From the NCBI RefSeq assembly GCF_003148685.1, contig NZ_QGGR01000012.1:124001-188000 (forward strand): DNA of 64,000 nt. Direction: 5' to 3'. Below the pieces are notes generated by a model. It searched no databases and was not told the DNA's origin. It was given only the letters and a program-made list of their open reading frames with translations. Both the position numbers and the translations under genes were made by a program. Shown one piece after another: positions 8,125 through 16,781 of this stretch; within the stretch, counting starts at the first letter, position 1; the number at the start of each line of letters is the position of its first letter. This DNA is from Actinoplanes xinjiangensis (lineage in GTDB: Bacteria; Actinomycetota; Actinomycetes; Mycobacteriales; Micromonosporaceae).

Positions 8125-10719
8125 TCAGGACTTCCAGAAGGCGCGTTTCGGCGTGGCCTTGCCGGCGGCGAACTCCTCCAGCACCCGGATTGCGGCCGCC
8201 CACCTCTCCTCGAGTGGGGCGTCGCCTCGAAGCAGCGCGACCAGCTCACGAACCGGGTCGAGTGCGGTGTCGGTGAACGGCTCCAGCAGGACGGCGAGGC
8301 GGCTGACCAGGTCGTCGAGCAGGTCTCGGCGGTCGAGTGACGGCTGACCGGCGGCCTCGTGCAGCCGGGAGACCTCGACTGCGGCCAGCTCTCGCAGTTC
8401 GTCGATCGACAGCCCGTCCGCCGGGACGGAACGGCGTGCCTTCCCCTGGGCGGGGGAACCGGCCGCACGGGAGCGTCCCAGCATGCCGGAGAATCCGCGG
8501 GTCACCGGGCCGGCGGGAACCGCCCCGTCGGCAGCGCGGCCCGGCTGGGCGGGAGGCTGTGGCCCACCACCACCACCGTGGACTGGCGGAGATGACATGT
8601 CGGCACGATCGGCTTCGCCGAACGACGGGGGTGACCACCCGGCGCTTTCCGGTGCCGCAGAGTCCTCGGCGACCGCGTCGGGGGCGGCCCCACGCTTGGC
8701 ATGGGGCGGGGCGAAGCCGGGCCGGCTCGGCGCCGGCGTGCCCGGGACCGGCGCGCCCGGCGGGGGCATCGGCGGCATGGCGACCGGCCTGGCTGCACCG
8801 ACCGCACCGGGGAACGGCGACGACGCGGCCAGGAAGTAGGGCGCCGGCGCCGCGGGAGCGGGCGTCTCCCATCCGGATGGCATCTCGACCGGTTGGGTGA
8901 CCTTGCGGGTCTGACCGCCCTCGTTGACGACGCGGGCGTCGACCGCCACGAAGGCGGTGAACCGGCAGAGCACACCGAAGCGCAGCGACGTGCCGATGAT
9001 CTCGGTCTCCAGCGAGTCGTCGCCGGCCGCGTACGCATCTTCCAGATCACGCAGGCGGGCTCGCGCCCACAGGGAGGTGACCGCGGGCTCGGAGCGCCGC
9101 CGCAGCGCGACAGTGGTCCGGAACTCCTGGTCGTCGCGGGTGCGCCCGGTGACGGTGAGCGTGCCGTCGGGGGTACCGGTGTACCGGCCGGTGATCACGA
9201 GTGGCACCCCCGGGTAGAGGCCCGGCAGGCGGGCGGGGCTGCGCGTGCCGTCGAGCGGCGTGAACCCGTCACCGGTGACGGCGAGACCGGTCACCACCGG
9301 CGCCCCGATCCGCCGGTGGATCTGCTCCATCGCCTCGTCGAGGCGGTCCTCGCTCTCCACCAGCTCGGCGCGGCCGGCGCCGATCGCGGCGAGACGGCCG
9401 AGGAATCCGGCGTTGACCGCCCGGTCGATACCGACGGTGTGCACGCGGATCGCGCCGATCAGGGGCGTCACCTGCTTGACGATCTGGTCCTCGTTGCCGA
9501 CCTGACCGTCGGTGACCAGGACCAGCACGCGGTCGCGGCCGGGGCTGTCGGCCAGCAGCGCGAGACCCGCGGTGAGAGGGCTGAGCATGTCGGTGCCGCC
9601 GCGTGCGTCGGCACGGGCCAGGTGCTCGACGGCCCGGTAACGATGCCGGTCGGTGGCCTCGACCAGGCCGGAGTCGAGGCCGGACGGCCGGTCGACCTCG
9701 TGGTCGAAGGTCAGCACGGCGAAGCGGTCGTCGGCGGTCAGGGTGTCGATGACGCGTGCCGCGGCCCGGCGGGCGGCCACCATTTTCCAGCCGCCCATGC
9801 TGCCGGAGCGGTCCAGCAGGAGGACCACGTCTTTCGGGCGCGGGGTGGCGGCGGGCGCCGGCGGCAGCACCACGAGCTGGTAGGTGCCCTGCTCCCCGTC
9901 CTCGTCGGGCACCGCCACGGCCGACTCGGCGCCCGGCGCATACGTCAGGCGGAGCACGAAGTCGCGGTCGGCCCGCTCGCCGGGTGCGATACGCAGTGTC
10001 CCGTCCTGCTCGGTGACGGTGTGCAGGCTGGACCGGACCTCGCCGAGCTCGAGCCCGGCCGGGTCGATGTCGACCCCGATCGACAGTCGTAGCGGGTTGG
10101 GGAAGCCCGGCAGCAGGACCGGGGGGGAGATGCGCGAGGCGTCCGGCACGGCGTCGGTGTCCTGCTGCTGACCGTCACCTGCGGACGGGCCGGACAGCGG
10201 GACGCCGGGCACGTAACGCGGTGCCACCACCAGCGGGAAACGGAAGGTGGCGGCGCCGTCCTCATACGCCAGGGGGCCGACCAGCCGCAGGGCAACGGTG
10301 ACCCGCTCGCCGGGCAGGATGTTGCCGACCCGCATGGTGAAGACGTCCGGGCGTTCCTCCTCGGCGATCGAGGCCCGCTGACCGGCGGCGACGGCCTGGT
10401 CGTAGCGCTCCCGGGCGGCACCGCGCTCGTGCAGCTCGGCGGTGACCACCCGGTCGGCGGCGGACATCGTCATGCCGGTGACCGCGGCCCGGTCGGGCAG
10501 CGGGAAGACGTAGGTGGCCTCCAGCGCGGTGTCGTGGGTGTTGACGAACTCGGTGGTGAGCTCGGTGCGGACCAGGAGGCCGCTGATGGAGGCGCGCACG
10601 TCGAGACGGTCCAGCGGCAGGTTGCCGCGGTCGGTGAGCAGCGTGCCGAAGCCCGCGCCGGACACCTGGCGGTGACGCTCCAGCTCTGCCGATCCCATCG
10701 GGTTCACGGAAATGATCAT
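8125..10719 (-). CDS. VIT and VWA domain protein
   Basis: This 864-residue protein has an N-terminal VIT domain (about residues 15-150; TYVFPLPDRAAVTGM and ERPDVFTMRVGNILPGE are typical). A von Willebrand A domain follows at about 300-475 with an intact metal-ion-dependent adhesion site: DRSGSMGG, TDML and the later DGQVG. A beta-rich domain follows, then a Pro/Gly/Ala-rich linker (about 625-740) and a helical tail. There is no signal peptide, so it is probably cytoplasmic. VIT/VWA pairs occur in inter-alpha-trypsin-inhibitor-like proteins; the bacterial role is poorly defined and may be protein scaffolding. Its ATG overlaps the stop of the merR-type gene (ATGA), so the two are co-translated and probably co-regulated. 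Confidence 0.88.
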   Translation of the reverse strand: MIISVNPMGSAELERHRQVSGAGFGTLLTDRGNLPLDRLDVRASISGLLVRTELTTEFVNTHDTALEATYVFPLPDRAAVTGMTMSAADRVVTAELHERGAARERYDQAVAAGQRASIAEEERPDVFTMRVGNILPGERVTVALRLVGPLAYEDGAATFRFPLVVAPRYVPGVPLSGPSAGDGQQQDTDAVPDASRISPPVLLPGFPNPLRLSIGVDIDPAGLELGEVRSSLHTVTEQDGTLRIAPGERADRDFVLRLTYAPGAESAVAVPDEDGEQGTYQLVVLPPAPAATPRPKDVVLLLDRSGSMGGWKMVAARRAAARVIDTLTADDRFAVLTFDHEVDRPSGLDSGLVEATDRHRYRAVEHLARADARGGTDMLSPLTAGLALLADSPGRDRVLVLVTDGQVGNEDQIVKQVTPLIGAIRVHTVGIDRAVNAGFLGRLAAIGAGRAELVESEDRLDEAMEQIHRRIGAPVVTGLAVTGDGFTPLDGTRSPARLPGLYPGVPLVITGRYTGTPDGTLTVTGRTRDDQEFRTTVALRRRSEPAVTSLWARARLRDLEDAYAAGDDSLETEIIGTSLRFGVLCRFTAFVAVDARVVNEGGQTRKVTQPVEMPSGWETPAPAAPAPYFLAASSPFPGAVGAARPVAMPPMPPPGAPVPGTPAPSRPGFAPPHAKRGAAPDAVAEDSAAPESAGWSPPSFGEADRADMSSPPVHGGGGGPQPPAQPGRAADGAVPAGPVTRGFSGMLGRSRAAGSPAQGKARRSVPADGLSIDELRELAAVEVSRLHEAAGQPSLDRRDLLDDLVSRLAVLLEPFTDTALDPVRELVALLRGDAPLEERWAAAIRVLEEFAAGKATPKRAFWKS

Positions 10720-11426
10720 GCGGTTCTCCCATCGGTGAGCCCGCGGGACGCGAGCAGGTCGAGCAGAGGACGGGCTGCCGCGGCGATGTCGTCGCGGTCG
10801 AGGTAGGTGGTGTGGCGGGGCAGCAGCAGGATCACGCCACCGCCGAGGGGGACACCGGTGATCAGCGGCAGCGTCGGCTGCGGCGGTGGGCCGATCGCCT
10901 CGAGGGCGGCGGCCAGCTCACGGCGGGCTCTACCACTGCGCGGCTCGGGTTCGCCGGCGTCTGCCGGGGAGACCTCAGCCGAAGCGGCAAGGTCGGCGGT
11001 GGGGGAGTCGAAGGCGTCGATGTCGAAGGAGAGTGCGTCCGGGGCGGCGGGGGTGGCCTTCCAGAACGGGGGCCGGGGCCGCTGCGGAGCCGGGGACGGC
11101 TCACCGGTGCCGAGCACCGGACCGGGCACCCGCGCGACCGCGGCGAGCGTCTCCTCGGAGGCCCCGGCCAGCTCCTCCTGGATCTCGGCCAGCGTGCGCC
11201 CGGCTGCCTGCCGCCGCTTGATCGCGACGAGTTGCAGGAGATGACGCGGCCCGTAGAGAACCGTGCGCCCACGCGTGCCGAGTGGCCGGTCGACCAGGCC
11301 GATCGTCGTATACCACCGGATCGACCTGCGGTCGGGAACCTCCCGGACGCGGCCGTTGGGGGCGCCCGGGTACTCCGCGGCGAGTGCCGCGCTCACCCGC
11401 TCGACCAACTGCTCCATCGTCCACAT
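10716..11426 (-). CDS. MerR-family transcriptional regulator
   Basis: The 236-residue protein has an N-terminal MerR-type winged helix-turn-helix. The segment SIRWYTTIGLVDRPLGTRGRTVLYG near residues 34-60 carries the usual recognition helix and wing, and HLLQLVAIKRRQAAGRTLAEIQEEL follows. Behind it is a Pro/Ala-rich linker and a small C-terminal domain (PPQPTLPLITGVPLGGGVILLLP) that may sense a ligand. No metal-binding Cys cluster was seen. It is the first gene of an operon with the VIT/VWA protein, with start and stop overlapping. Two identical palindromes directly upstream are probable autoregulatory operators. ATG 11426 fits a leaderless transcript; ATG 11417 is an alternative. Confidence 0.88.
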   Translation of the reverse strand: MWTMEQLVERVSAALAAEYPGAPNGRVREVPDRRSIRWYTTIGLVDRPLGTRGRTVLYGPRHLLQLVAIKRRQAAGRTLAEIQEELAGASEETLAAVARVPGPVLGTGEPSPAPQRPRPPFWKATPAAPDALSFDIDAFDSPTADLAASAEVSPADAGEPEPRSGRARRELAAALEAIGPPPQPTLPLITGVPLGGGVILLLPRHTTYLDRDDIAAAARPLLDLLASRGLTDGRTA

Positions 11427-11436
11427 GCCCCGACAA

Positions 11437-11461
11437 TGACACTGTCATCGTGACACTGTCA
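11437..11461. promoter_or_regulatory. Twin palindromic operator TGACACTGTCA x2 and promoter of merR-VIT operon
   Basis: The 11-base palindrome TGACACTGTCA occurs at 11437-11447 and again at 11451-11461, 14 bases centre to centre. On the minus strand the upstream copy contains a TTGACA -35. CATTGT, 18 bases downstream, can serve as -10 six bases before the ATG at 11426. A regulator bound here would cover the promoter. MerR autoregulation is an inference. Confidence 0.6.
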
Positions 11462-11525
11462 ATGGCAGAATGGAATCTGCCCGCCACGCGGGGTGCGGTG
11501 GCGGGCAGATCGGCGGGACGCGGGT

Positions 11526-13595
11526 CTATGCGGCGGGTTCGTAAGGCTTGCCGTCGACCATCAGGGTGTAGGGGGCGTATTGGGTGACCGTGCCGGTGGG
11601 TTCGTCGTAGGTGACGATCGCGACCACCTTCGAATAGTGGCGCAGCTTGGCGTGGCGGGCGAGCGGCATCACCTTGGCCTTGCCTTCGGCCAGCCCGACC
11701 AGGGTCACCTGCCAGTGGTGCACCGGGGTCGGGTGGATCTCGGTCGGCGACTTCCACCCCTCGACGCTGTTGTCGCCGACGGCGGTGGCGCCCACCTTGA
11801 CGTCCTTGACGTGCCACCCGCCGACGCTCACGGCGCTGTCGCTGACGTAGCGGAAACCCACGAGCAGGGACTTCCCGGCGTGCGGCTGGAGGTCGTAGGA
11901 GAGGGTGACGTCCGCGGCCTTGCCGGTGATCGCCTGGCCCAGCGGCCCCTCGACCGTGCGGTCGCCCTTGATCGCCCGGTATGTCTTGCCGCCGTCGTCC
12001 GACACCGTCACGTATCCGTAGTCGAAGTTCTCCTCCAGGCCGTAGGACGTGGTGAAACGCAGGACCGGATCGGTGTCCGGCACGTCCACCCGCCGGACCG
12101 CGGTGGCGTCGGTGTCCGGGGTGTTGCCGGAGAAGAGCATGCCGGCGTCGGTCGTCCAGGCCAGCGGCACCGGCGGCAGCGACGGCGCGCCCTCGAAACC
12201 GACCGTGTGCCAGTCGCGCGGCAGCCGGACGTAATCGGCGCCGTTGGGCGGCGCGCCCGCCCGGCCGTACGCCGAAGGGTTGTCCAGGTTCACCGTGGAG
12301 CGCAGGCTCCGGGCGGTCACCCGCTGCCGGGGCATGCCCTTGACGACACCGCCCGGCTCACCGGCGACCTTGTCGACGAGCGTCATCACCTGGAAGTCGT
12401 GCAGGATGTCGTACAGGTCCTCGCCCTCCGGCAGGGCCGCCGCGACCGCCTCGAGCCCGTGGTTTTCCTTGTCCAGGTGCAGCCGGGTGAGCAGCTCCCC
12501 GCCGAACCGGTCGTGGAGGTAGAGCATGAGCTGATAGGTGATGCCGTAATCGGCGAGGACCTCGTCCGGCTCACCCTCCGACCACAGGTTCAGTGAGTTG
12601 GCCGGTCCTCCGCAGTCGCGCGGGTTCGGGTTGTAGGCGGCCTTGACGATGCCGAATCCCTGGTAGCAGATGAGGTGGTTGTCGAAGCCACGGTGCGTCA
12701 CGCCGAGGGCCGTCTCGGAGTAACCGGTGAGCCGCTGGGCGTAATCCGCCATACCCTCGCTGATCCACACCTCCTCATCCGGGTCGGTGTAGTACGTGAG
12801 CAGGTGCTGCCACTCGTGGGCGAAGGTCGACTCGTACATCCGGGGGCGGGCCGGTCGGCTGACGCACGGATCGTCGGACGGTTCGTGCTGCGGGTCGGTC
12901 CCGGTGCGATGCGCCCAGTCGTAGGCGTCGATCGTGATCACGTTCCGGTCGAAGAGTTCGTTGAACTGCTCGGAGAAGAAGCCGGAGATGTAGGTCTGCC
13001 GCTTCGGGAAGTCGAAGTAGTTCTCGTCGCGGATGTTGTCGACCAGTGTGACGGTGCGGTTGCCGGCCCCGGTGAAGTCGCCCGCCAGACCGGGGCTGGT
13101 GCCGCTGCGGTCCGGCGGGGTGCTGAAGGCCTTGGTCTCGCGCGGGAAGATGACCTCGTCGAACTCGTGGATCAGCGAGGTGACCTGCGCGTCGGTGACC
13201 TCGGTGGCGTTCTTGCGGCAGTCGTCCTCGGGGAAGGCCAGGTCATTGGCCACCCACACCTCGATGTGCTCACCTACGCCGCGCAGTGTGTAGTCCTTGC
13301 GGTACACATCGCCGTCGATCGAGTCGAGCCCGGCCCAACTGCGGACGGTTCCCACGTCGGGGGTCTGCACCGCGCGACGGCCGCTGGGCCGGGGCTCGTA
13401 ACTGGGAACCGGGAGCGGCTCACCCTCGAAGGTGAGCCGGTCCAGGTCCGGTTCGAGGGTCTCACCCTCGAACGGTGGCGCCGGGGCGGTCGGCGCCGGG
13501 TGCGGGACGGTCGGTGGCGCGGCCGATGCCGGACCCGCAGATAATGGGATGCAAGCGGTGATTGCCGCGAAGGTGGCAAATAGGGTACGCGTCAC
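11526..13595 (-). CDS. Secreted HEXXH zinc metalloprotease
   Basis: The 689-residue precursor begins with a signal peptide ending at PASA-A, then a Pro-rich segment. The zinc site is HEWQHLLTYY near residue 256, followed by a downstream Glu in ISEGMADYAQ about 19 residues later. This is the gluzincin HExxH...E arrangement and resembles M30/hyicolysin-type and immune-inhibitor-A-like secreted proteases. The C-terminal part (about 480-680; VRRVDVPDTDPVLRFTTSYG, GWHVKDVKVG) looks like a MAM/choice-of-anchor-J beta-sandwich. It probably digests extracellular protein. The GTG start at 13595 follows TAGCGT by eight bases. It lies 57 bases downstream of the ABC permease gene on the same strand but may have its own promoter. 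Confidence 0.8.
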   Translation of the reverse strand: MTRTLFATFAAITACIPLSAGPASAAPPTVPHPAPTAPAPPFEGETLEPDLDRLTFEGEPLPVPSYEPRPSGRRAVQTPDVGTVRSWAGLDSIDGDVYRKDYTLRGVGEHIEVWVANDLAFPEDDCRKNATEVTDAQVTSLIHEFDEVIFPRETKAFSTPPDRSGTSPGLAGDFTGAGNRTVTLVDNIRDENYFDFPKRQTYISGFFSEQFNELFDRNVITIDAYDWAHRTGTDPQHEPSDDPCVSRPARPRMYESTFAHEWQHLLTYYTDPDEEVWISEGMADYAQRLTGYSETALGVTHRGFDNHLICYQGFGIVKAAYNPNPRDCGGPANSLNLWSEGEPDEVLADYGITYQLMLYLHDRFGGELLTRLHLDKENHGLEAVAAALPEGEDLYDILHDFQVMTLVDKVAGEPGGVVKGMPRQRVTARSLRSTVNLDNPSAYGRAGAPPNGADYVRLPRDWHTVGFEGAPSLPPVPLAWTTDAGMLFSGNTPDTDATAVRRVDVPDTDPVLRFTTSYGLEENFDYGYVTVSDDGGKTYRAIKGDRTVEGPLGQAITGKAADVTLSYDLQPHAGKSLLVGFRYVSDSAVSVGGWHVKDVKVGATAVGDNSVEGWKSPTEIHPTPVHHWQVTLVGLAEGKAKVMPLARHAKLRHYSKVVAIVTYDEPTGTVTQYAPYTLMVDGKPYEPAA

Positions 13596-13652
13596 GTCTC
13601 GGGACGCTACCGCCGATCGTCGGATCGTGACGCCAACACCGGCCGTTGTGGA

Positions 13653-14438
13653 TCAGGAAACCTCCCGGCGGAGCACCCGCACCGCCCCCAGGACCAGTGG
13701 AAGGACCACCCAGACCCCGGCCGAGACCGCGAGCCGCGCCCACTCGCCGGAGGTCATGTCCGGCTCGGTCATCGCCTGCGAGGTCACGTTGAGGTCCAGC
13801 CACTGCGACGCATCGGCCAGCGCACGGATGCTGCCGCCCAGGATCGACCACACCATCGGCAGGGCGAAGAAGATGACGATCGCCAGCGGCGTGTTCAGCA
13901 GCAGGGCGCCGAACGCGTTGCCCATCAGGACGAACAGCACCTGCAGGAGCAGGCTCTGCCAGATCAGCGACGGGTCCAGGCTCCACGATCCGTCACCGCC
14001 CACCGCCGGCGCTATCAGGTTGGCCCCGGCGGCCAGGACCGCGGTGGCGGCCGTCGCGGCGACCGCGATCAGGGCACCCGCCGCGACCTTGGCCAGCAGC
14101 ACCCGGGACCGCGCCGGCACCAGGGTGAAGGTGGACAGGGCGGTCCGTTGCGACCACTCGCTGGTCACCGACAGGATGCCGAGCACCGGCAGCAGGACCG
14201 CCGACGGCACCAGGCCGAACGTGTACAGCGCGGCGAACGTGATCTCGCTGTCGTCGGCCCAGCCCAGCAGGATCGCCGACGTCGCGAGCGTGGCCAGGCC
14301 GATCACGATCAGCAGCCACATCCCGGCCCGGGTGTCGGCGAGTTTACGCAGCTCGACCAGGGTCAGCCGGGCCATCGGCACCGGTGCGGCGGCGGCCGCC
14401 GGCACGGTTGCCGGTGTCACGTCGGTGGTCACGCTCAT
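13653..14438 (-). CDS. ABC transporter permease (ABC-2 type)
   Basis: The 261-residue membrane protein starts with a short Ala/Pro-rich tail and MARLTLVELRKLADTRAGMWLL, a typical entry of ABC-2 permeases. About six hydrophobic helices follow, including WLLIVIGLATLATSAILLGW, VLLPVLGILSVTSEW and IVIFFALPMVWSILGG. The motif SEWSQRTALSTFTLVPAR in the first cytoplasmic loop is characteristic of actinobacterial drug or lantibiotic-resistance permeases. ATG 14438 overlaps the ATPase stop as ATGA, so they are co-translated. Together they would form an exporter; the substrate is unknown. The divergent two-component system probably controls the pair. Confidence 0.87.
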   Translation of the reverse strand: MSVTTDVTPATVPAAAAAPVPMARLTLVELRKLADTRAGMWLLIVIGLATLATSAILLGWADDSEITFAALYTFGLVPSAVLLPVLGILSVTSEWSQRTALSTFTLVPARSRVLLAKVAAGALIAVAATAATAVLAAGANLIAPAVGGDGSWSLDPSLIWQSLLLQVLFVLMGNAFGALLLNTPLAIVIFFALPMVWSILGGSIRALADASQWLDLNVTSQAMTEPDMTSGEWARLAVSAGVWVVLPLVLGAVRVLRREVS

Positions 14439-15334
14439 CGGTGTGCTCCTTCGGGTCCGGTACTCGCGGTCAGGCGCAGGAACATCTCCTCGAGACCCCC
14501 GGAACCGGCCGGGCGCAGCTCGAGCAGCACCACCCCGGCCGTGGCGGCGGCCTGGCCGATGGTCTCCGGATCCGTGGGCACCAGGACACTGCCGTCGGCC
14601 GACCGGGTGCCGGTCAGCCCCATCCGCTGCAACAGGGCGTCCAGCGCCGCGGGATCGGTGGTGCGCACCATCGTCCCGGCGGCGCCGAGCAGGGCCTCCT
14701 TGTCGCCCTGGGTGAGGATCCGGCCGTTGCCGATCACCACCAGCCGGTCGGCGACCACCTCCACCTCGCGCAACAGATGCGAGGACAGGAGGACCGTGCC
14801 GCCCCGGTCGGCGAAACCGCGCAGCAACCCGCGCATCCAATGGATGCCCTCCGGATCGAGGCCGTTGGCCGGTTCGTCCAGCACCAGCACCGCCGGGTCG
14901 CCGATCATCGCGTACGCCAACCCGAGCCGCTGCCGCATGCCGAGCGAATAGGCCCGCACCCGCCGTTTCGCCGCCGTGCCGTCCAGCCCCACCCGTGCCA
15001 GCCGCTCCGGCACCCGTGCCGTGTCCAGCCCCATCGTGATCGCCGCCAGTGCCAGCACCTCCCGCCCGGTACGGCCGGCGTGCTGGGCCGACGCGTCGAG
15101 CAGCACACCGATGTGCCGTCCAGGGTTGCCGAGCCGCCGATACGGCACGCCGGCCACCGTGGCCCGGCCGGCCGTGGGCGGGGTCAGACCACAGATCATC
15201 CGCAGCGTGGTGGACTTGCCGGCGCCGTTCGGCCCGAGGAAGCCGGTCACGGTGCCCGGCTCACAGGTGAACGACACGTCGTCGACGGCACGCTGTGGCC
15301 CGTACGTCTTGGTCAAATTCTCCACCGCAATCAT
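14435..15334 (-). CDS. ABC transporter ATP-binding protein
   Basis: This approximately 299-residue ATPase has Walker A GPNGAGKST near residue 36, the Q-loop, signature YSLGMRQRLGLA near 135, Walker B VLVLDEPANGLDP near 155 and the switch His in LLSSHLLREVE. The C-terminal extension after residue 215 is the usual domain of drug-exporter subfamily ATPases. I took ATG 15334 (MIAVENLTKTYG) because the family alignment begins there; the upstream 27 codons are unrelated Arg-rich text. It energises the permease encoded next. Its promoter region is shared with the divergent histidine kinase and holds a 9-bp inverted repeat. Confidence 0.9.
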   Translation of the reverse strand: MIAVENLTKTYGPQRAVDDVSFTCEPGTVTGFLGPNGAGKSTTLRMICGLTPPTAGRATVAGVPYRRLGNPGRHIGVLLDASAQHAGRTGREVLALAAITMGLDTARVPERLARVGLDGTAAKRRVRAYSLGMRQRLGLAYAMIGDPAVLVLDEPANGLDPEGIHWMRGLLRGFADRGGTVLLSSHLLREVEVVADRLVVIGNGRILTQGDKEALLGAAGTMVRTTDPAALDALLQRMGLTGTRSADGSVLVPTDPETIGQAAATAGVVLLELRPAGSGGLEEMFLRLTASTGPEGAHR

Positions 15335-15379
15335 GCGAACCAGCCTGCGCGGAGGGCGGCACCCGCCGCGTCGGCCGAG

Positions 15380-15420
15380 AGTCGATGCCGCAAAACCTTG
15401 GTATATGCGAAGCATCGACT
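15380..15420. promoter_or_regulatory. Inverted repeat in the divergent ABC/two-component promoter region
   Basis: The arms AGTCGATGC (15380-15388) and GCATCGACT (15412-15420) are perfect complements separated by 23 bases. The spacer is AT-richer than its surroundings and contains TATATG. The site sits between the ATPase start (15334, minus) and the kinase start (15466, plus), where an operator of the response regulator would be expected. Confidence 0.45.
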
Positions 15421-15452
15421 TTGGTCGGTACCGGGCGGCGATCGCCCGCCCG

Positions 15453-15458
15453 TAGAGT
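15453..15458 (+). promoter_or_regulatory. Probable leaderless -10 element of the histidine kinase gene
   Basis: TAGAGT is followed by seven bases and the GTG at 15466. No Shine-Dalgarno is present, and the kinase reading frame becomes protein-like exactly from this GTG. Confidence 0.55.
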
Positions 15459-15465
15459 CGACGGC

Positions 15466-16710
15466 GTGGGAGTGTCGTCGCCGGAATACCGCTGGCTGTG
15501 GCCGTCGGCGCTGGCCGCGGACCCGGCCGGGCCGCTGGCCGCGCGCCGGTCCACCCGTGACTGGGCGGTCGACAGCCTCTGCTTCCTGATCGGTCTCGGC
15601 TGCACCGTCTGGATCACCGCCGAGATGCTCGACCCCGGTTCCGCGACGATCAAGGACTGGGGGGCGACGCCGACCTGGCTCACCGTGACCGACGCGGTGG
15701 CCGGCACGATCGCCGCCATCGGCCTCTGGTGGCGGCGCCGCTTCCTGACCGTTCTGGCCGTCTACCTCCTGCTGCTCACGACGTTCTCGATAGCCAGCGG
15801 TTTCACCCTGCTGATCGTCGTGTTCACCGTCGGCGTGCACCGGCGGTTCGCGGTGCTCGCCGGCTACGTGGGGCTGGTCGTGACGGCCAACGCCGTCTTC
15901 GCCGCGGCCCGGCCGGAGGGTGGCTTCGGTTACTGGGAGGCTTTCGGCTGGGGCGTGGCGTCGACCGTGTTCGCGGCCCTGTGGGGCATGCTCGTCCGCG
16001 GCCGGCGGCAGCTGATCGTCACCTGGCGCGACCGGGCCGAGCGTGCCGAGTCCGAGCAGCGTCTGCGCGTCGCCCAGGCCCGCGTCCTCGAGCGGACCAG
16101 GATCGCCCGGGAGATGCACGACGTCCTCGCCCACCGGATCTCGCTGCTCAGCCTGCACGCGGGCGCGCTCGAGTTCCGGCCGGACGCACGGCCGGAGGAG
16201 ATCGCCGGAGCGGCCGCCGTGGTGCGTTCCAGTGCCCGCCAGGCCCTTCAGGACCTGCGGGTGGTCATCGGGGTGCTGCGCACCGGCCAGCCGGAGGACG
16301 AGCCGAACCCCGAGCGACCACAACCCACCCTCAACGCGCTGCCCGCCCTGGCCGACGAGTCCCGGGCCGCCGGCAGCCGGGTCCGGCTGGAGATCGCGCC
16401 CACCACGGATTCCGTCCCCGCGGCGACCGGCCGTGCCGCGTACCGGATCGTCCAGGAGGGCCTCACCAACGCCCGCAAGCACGCGCCCGGAGCCGCCGTG
16501 CGCGTCGCCGTCGGCGGCGCGGCAGGCGAGGGTCTGACCATCGAGGTGCGCAACCCGATGCCGATCACGGTTCCGGCTCTGCCCATCCCCGGTACCGGGA
16601 TGGGCCTGATCGGTCTCGCCGAACGCGCCCTGCTCGCCGGCGGGCACCTCGACCACGGCCGCGTCGACGACGATTTCGTGCTCACCGCCTGGCTGCCATG
16701 GCCGGCCTGA
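15466..16710 (+). CDS. Two-component sensor histidine kinase (HisKA_3/NarL type)
   Basis: The protein is about 414 residues from the GTG. Four hydrophobic segments lie in residues 30-185 (CFLIGLGCTVWITAEML, FLTVLAVYLLLLTTFSIA and others). The dimerisation/phosphoacceptor segment RIAREMHDVLAHRISLLSLHAGAL follows near 205-230, with His in the EMHDV motif. The HATPase_c region has the N-box EGLTNARKHAPG near 325 and a G-box GTGMGLIGLAERA near 375. It lacks a large extracellular sensor domain, so it probably senses membrane state or a partner protein, as kinases linked to drug exporters often do. It precedes its response regulator by 71 bases and is divergent from an ABC exporter. Confidence 0.92.
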   Translation: MGVSSPEYRWLWPSALAADPAGPLAARRSTRDWAVDSLCFLIGLGCTVWITAEMLDPGSATIKDWGATPTWLTVTDAVAGTIAAIGLWWRRRFLTVLAVYLLLLTTFSIASGFTLLIVVFTVGVHRRFAVLAGYVGLVVTANAVFAAARPEGGFGYWEAFGWGVASTVFAALWGMLVRGRRQLIVTWRDRAERAESEQRLRVAQARVLERTRIAREMHDVLAHRISLLSLHAGALEFRPDARPEEIAGAAAVVRSSARQALQDLRVVIGVLRTGQPEDEPNPERPQPTLNALPALADESRAAGSRVRLEIAPTTDSVPAATGRAAYRIVQEGLTNARKHAPGAAVRVAVGGAAGEGLTIEVRNPMPITVPALPIPGTGMGLIGLAERALLAGGHLDHGRVDDDFVLTAWLPWPA

Positions 16711-16781
16711 CAGCCACCGGGCGGGTGCGCGGCGGCGACGAGAAGGAAGAACGGGGTGGCGGCGGAGATGGGCGGACCGGG

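Noticed and set aside
7333..8468. Minus-strand frames reading through the 7.5-kb repeats
   Set aside because: They give repetitive text (GWVRLGA-type) without start signals, and part overlaps the VIT/VWA gene in another frame. The period is not strictly a multiple of three.
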